DNA of 6,748 nucleotides. Source: an uncultured Anaerolineae bacterium (GTDB taxonomy: Bacteria; Chloroflexota; Anaerolineae; Anaerolineales; UBA4823). Under the pieces are notes generated by a model that was given only the letters and a program-made list of their open reading frames with translations, ran no database searches and had not been told where the DNA came from. Numbering within the stretch: position 1 is the stretch's first letter; every line of letters begins with the position of its first letter. Shown here piece by piece: positions 6,402 to 6,748 of this stretch. The stretch covers positions 1-6,748 of the forward strand of contig CAKZNJ010000049.1 in NCBI GenBank assembly GCA_937129505.1, in the 5' to 3' direction. The translations under genes were made by a program, and so were the position numbers.

Positions 6402-6748
6402 TGGGCACCTCCCGTTAGGCGAATCCGTGGATCAAGTGCGGCCAATAAAATATCTGACAGAAAGGTGCCAATAATCGTAAGAGCGGAATAGATGAGCAGA
6501 ATTGTGCCAGAAAGATAGATATCTTGGTTGATTAAGGATTTCAAGAACATTGGCCCAATATCGGGCAAAGATAAGACCGTTGCGGTGATTGGTGAACCGG
6601 AAACGATGGTGGCTAATTCCCAACCAATCGTGCTGACTACGGGATTTAAAGCGGCACGGACGGGGTACTTCCAAATTAGTTTTCCTTCTGGTAAGCCCTT
6701 CGCCCTCGCAACGGTGACGTATAGTTGGTTTTTCTCATCCAGCATGGT
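6398..6748 (-). CDS. Peptide-type ABC importer, permease subunit B (OppB/DppB family), 3' part only
   Basis: The C-terminal 116 residues of the second membrane subunit; the frame is open through the right edge (last codon 6746-6748), so the start lies outside and the Met at 6745 is internal. Visible are the cytoplasmic EAA loop, YVTVARAKGLPEGK followed by the conserved helix WKYPVRAALNPV, a hydrophobic segment with a B-type TATVLSLPDIG (compare the usual ETVFxxPGxG), and a last membrane helix ending in LLAALDPRIRLTGG, the typical OppB/DppB terminus. The usual Gly after Pro in PGxG is Asp here. Its stop codon overlaps the permease C start as ATGA, the standard B-then-C order. Family assignment rests on the EAA loop, terminus and neighbours. 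The substrate-binding protein gene and operon promoter would be expected further upstream, beyond the window. Confidence 0.92.
   Translation of the reverse strand, partial: TMLDEKNQLYVTVARAKGLPEGKLIWKYPVRAALNPVVSTIGWELATIVSGSPITATVLSLPDIGPMFLKSLINQDIYLSGTILLIYSALTIIGTFLSDILLAALDPRIRLTGGAQ
6406..6413 (-). promoter_or_regulatory. Strong ribosome binding site of permease C
   Basis: GGGAGGTG on the minus strand, core GGAGG 6 nt before the ATG at 6401, within the 3' end of the permease B gene. It is the best Shine-Dalgarno in the window and contrasts with the methyltransferase gene, which has none. Confidence 0.75.

Noticed and set aside
1..6748. tRNA, rRNA, CRISPR array, insertion sequence, attachment site or riboswitch
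   Set aside because: None recognised on reading; nearly all the sequence is accounted for by conserved genes, and the gaps (12, 97, 65, 26 and 10 nt) are too short for most such elements.

Overview
The window reads as ordinary, densely packed bacterial chromosome: Shine-Dalgarno-led genes, short gaps, translation table 11, no RNA genes, no mobile elements and no CRISPR. Phylum can only be guessed. The IMP dehydrogenase flap variant (GMAS instead of GMGS) and the DppC-type permease with a long extracytoplasmic insertion remind me of Chloroflexota (Anaerolineae-like) proteins. That is recollection, not a computed placement.

Layout. Positions 1-2135, plus strand: the 3' two-thirds of an IMP dehydrogenase-family gene (guaB-like, 5' end outside the window), followed 12 nt later by a complete alanine racemase gene (alr); the pair looks co-transcribed. 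Positions 2136-2232: a 97-nt convergent junction with a long-loop inverted repeat but no clear intrinsic terminator. Positions 2233-3102, minus strand: a solitary beta-class DNA methyltransferase with a perfect TATAAT just upstream of its start and no ribosome binding site, suggesting a leaderless transcript. Positions 3168-6748, minus strand: a peptide-type ABC importer operon, read right to left as permease B (partial, runs off the right edge), permease C, ATPase D, ATPase F. These genes are tightly coupled (an ATGA overlap, then gaps of 10 and 26 nt), each complete one with a good ribosome binding site. No substrate-binding protein is inside the window.

How the genes work together: guaB feeds guanine nucleotide synthesis (or, if the flap change matters, a GMP-reductase-like reaction), and alr supplies D-alanine for peptidoglycan. 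The importer would take up di/oligopeptides or a related solute using two membrane subunits and two different ATPases, each carrying a C-terminal four-cysteine motif. The methyltransferase has no restriction partner in view.

I see no convincing undescribed multi-gene system. The points most worth a second look are the altered catalytic flap and short tail of the IMP dehydrogenase, the leaderless orphan methyltransferase, and the roughly 85-residue extracytoplasmic insertion in permease C.
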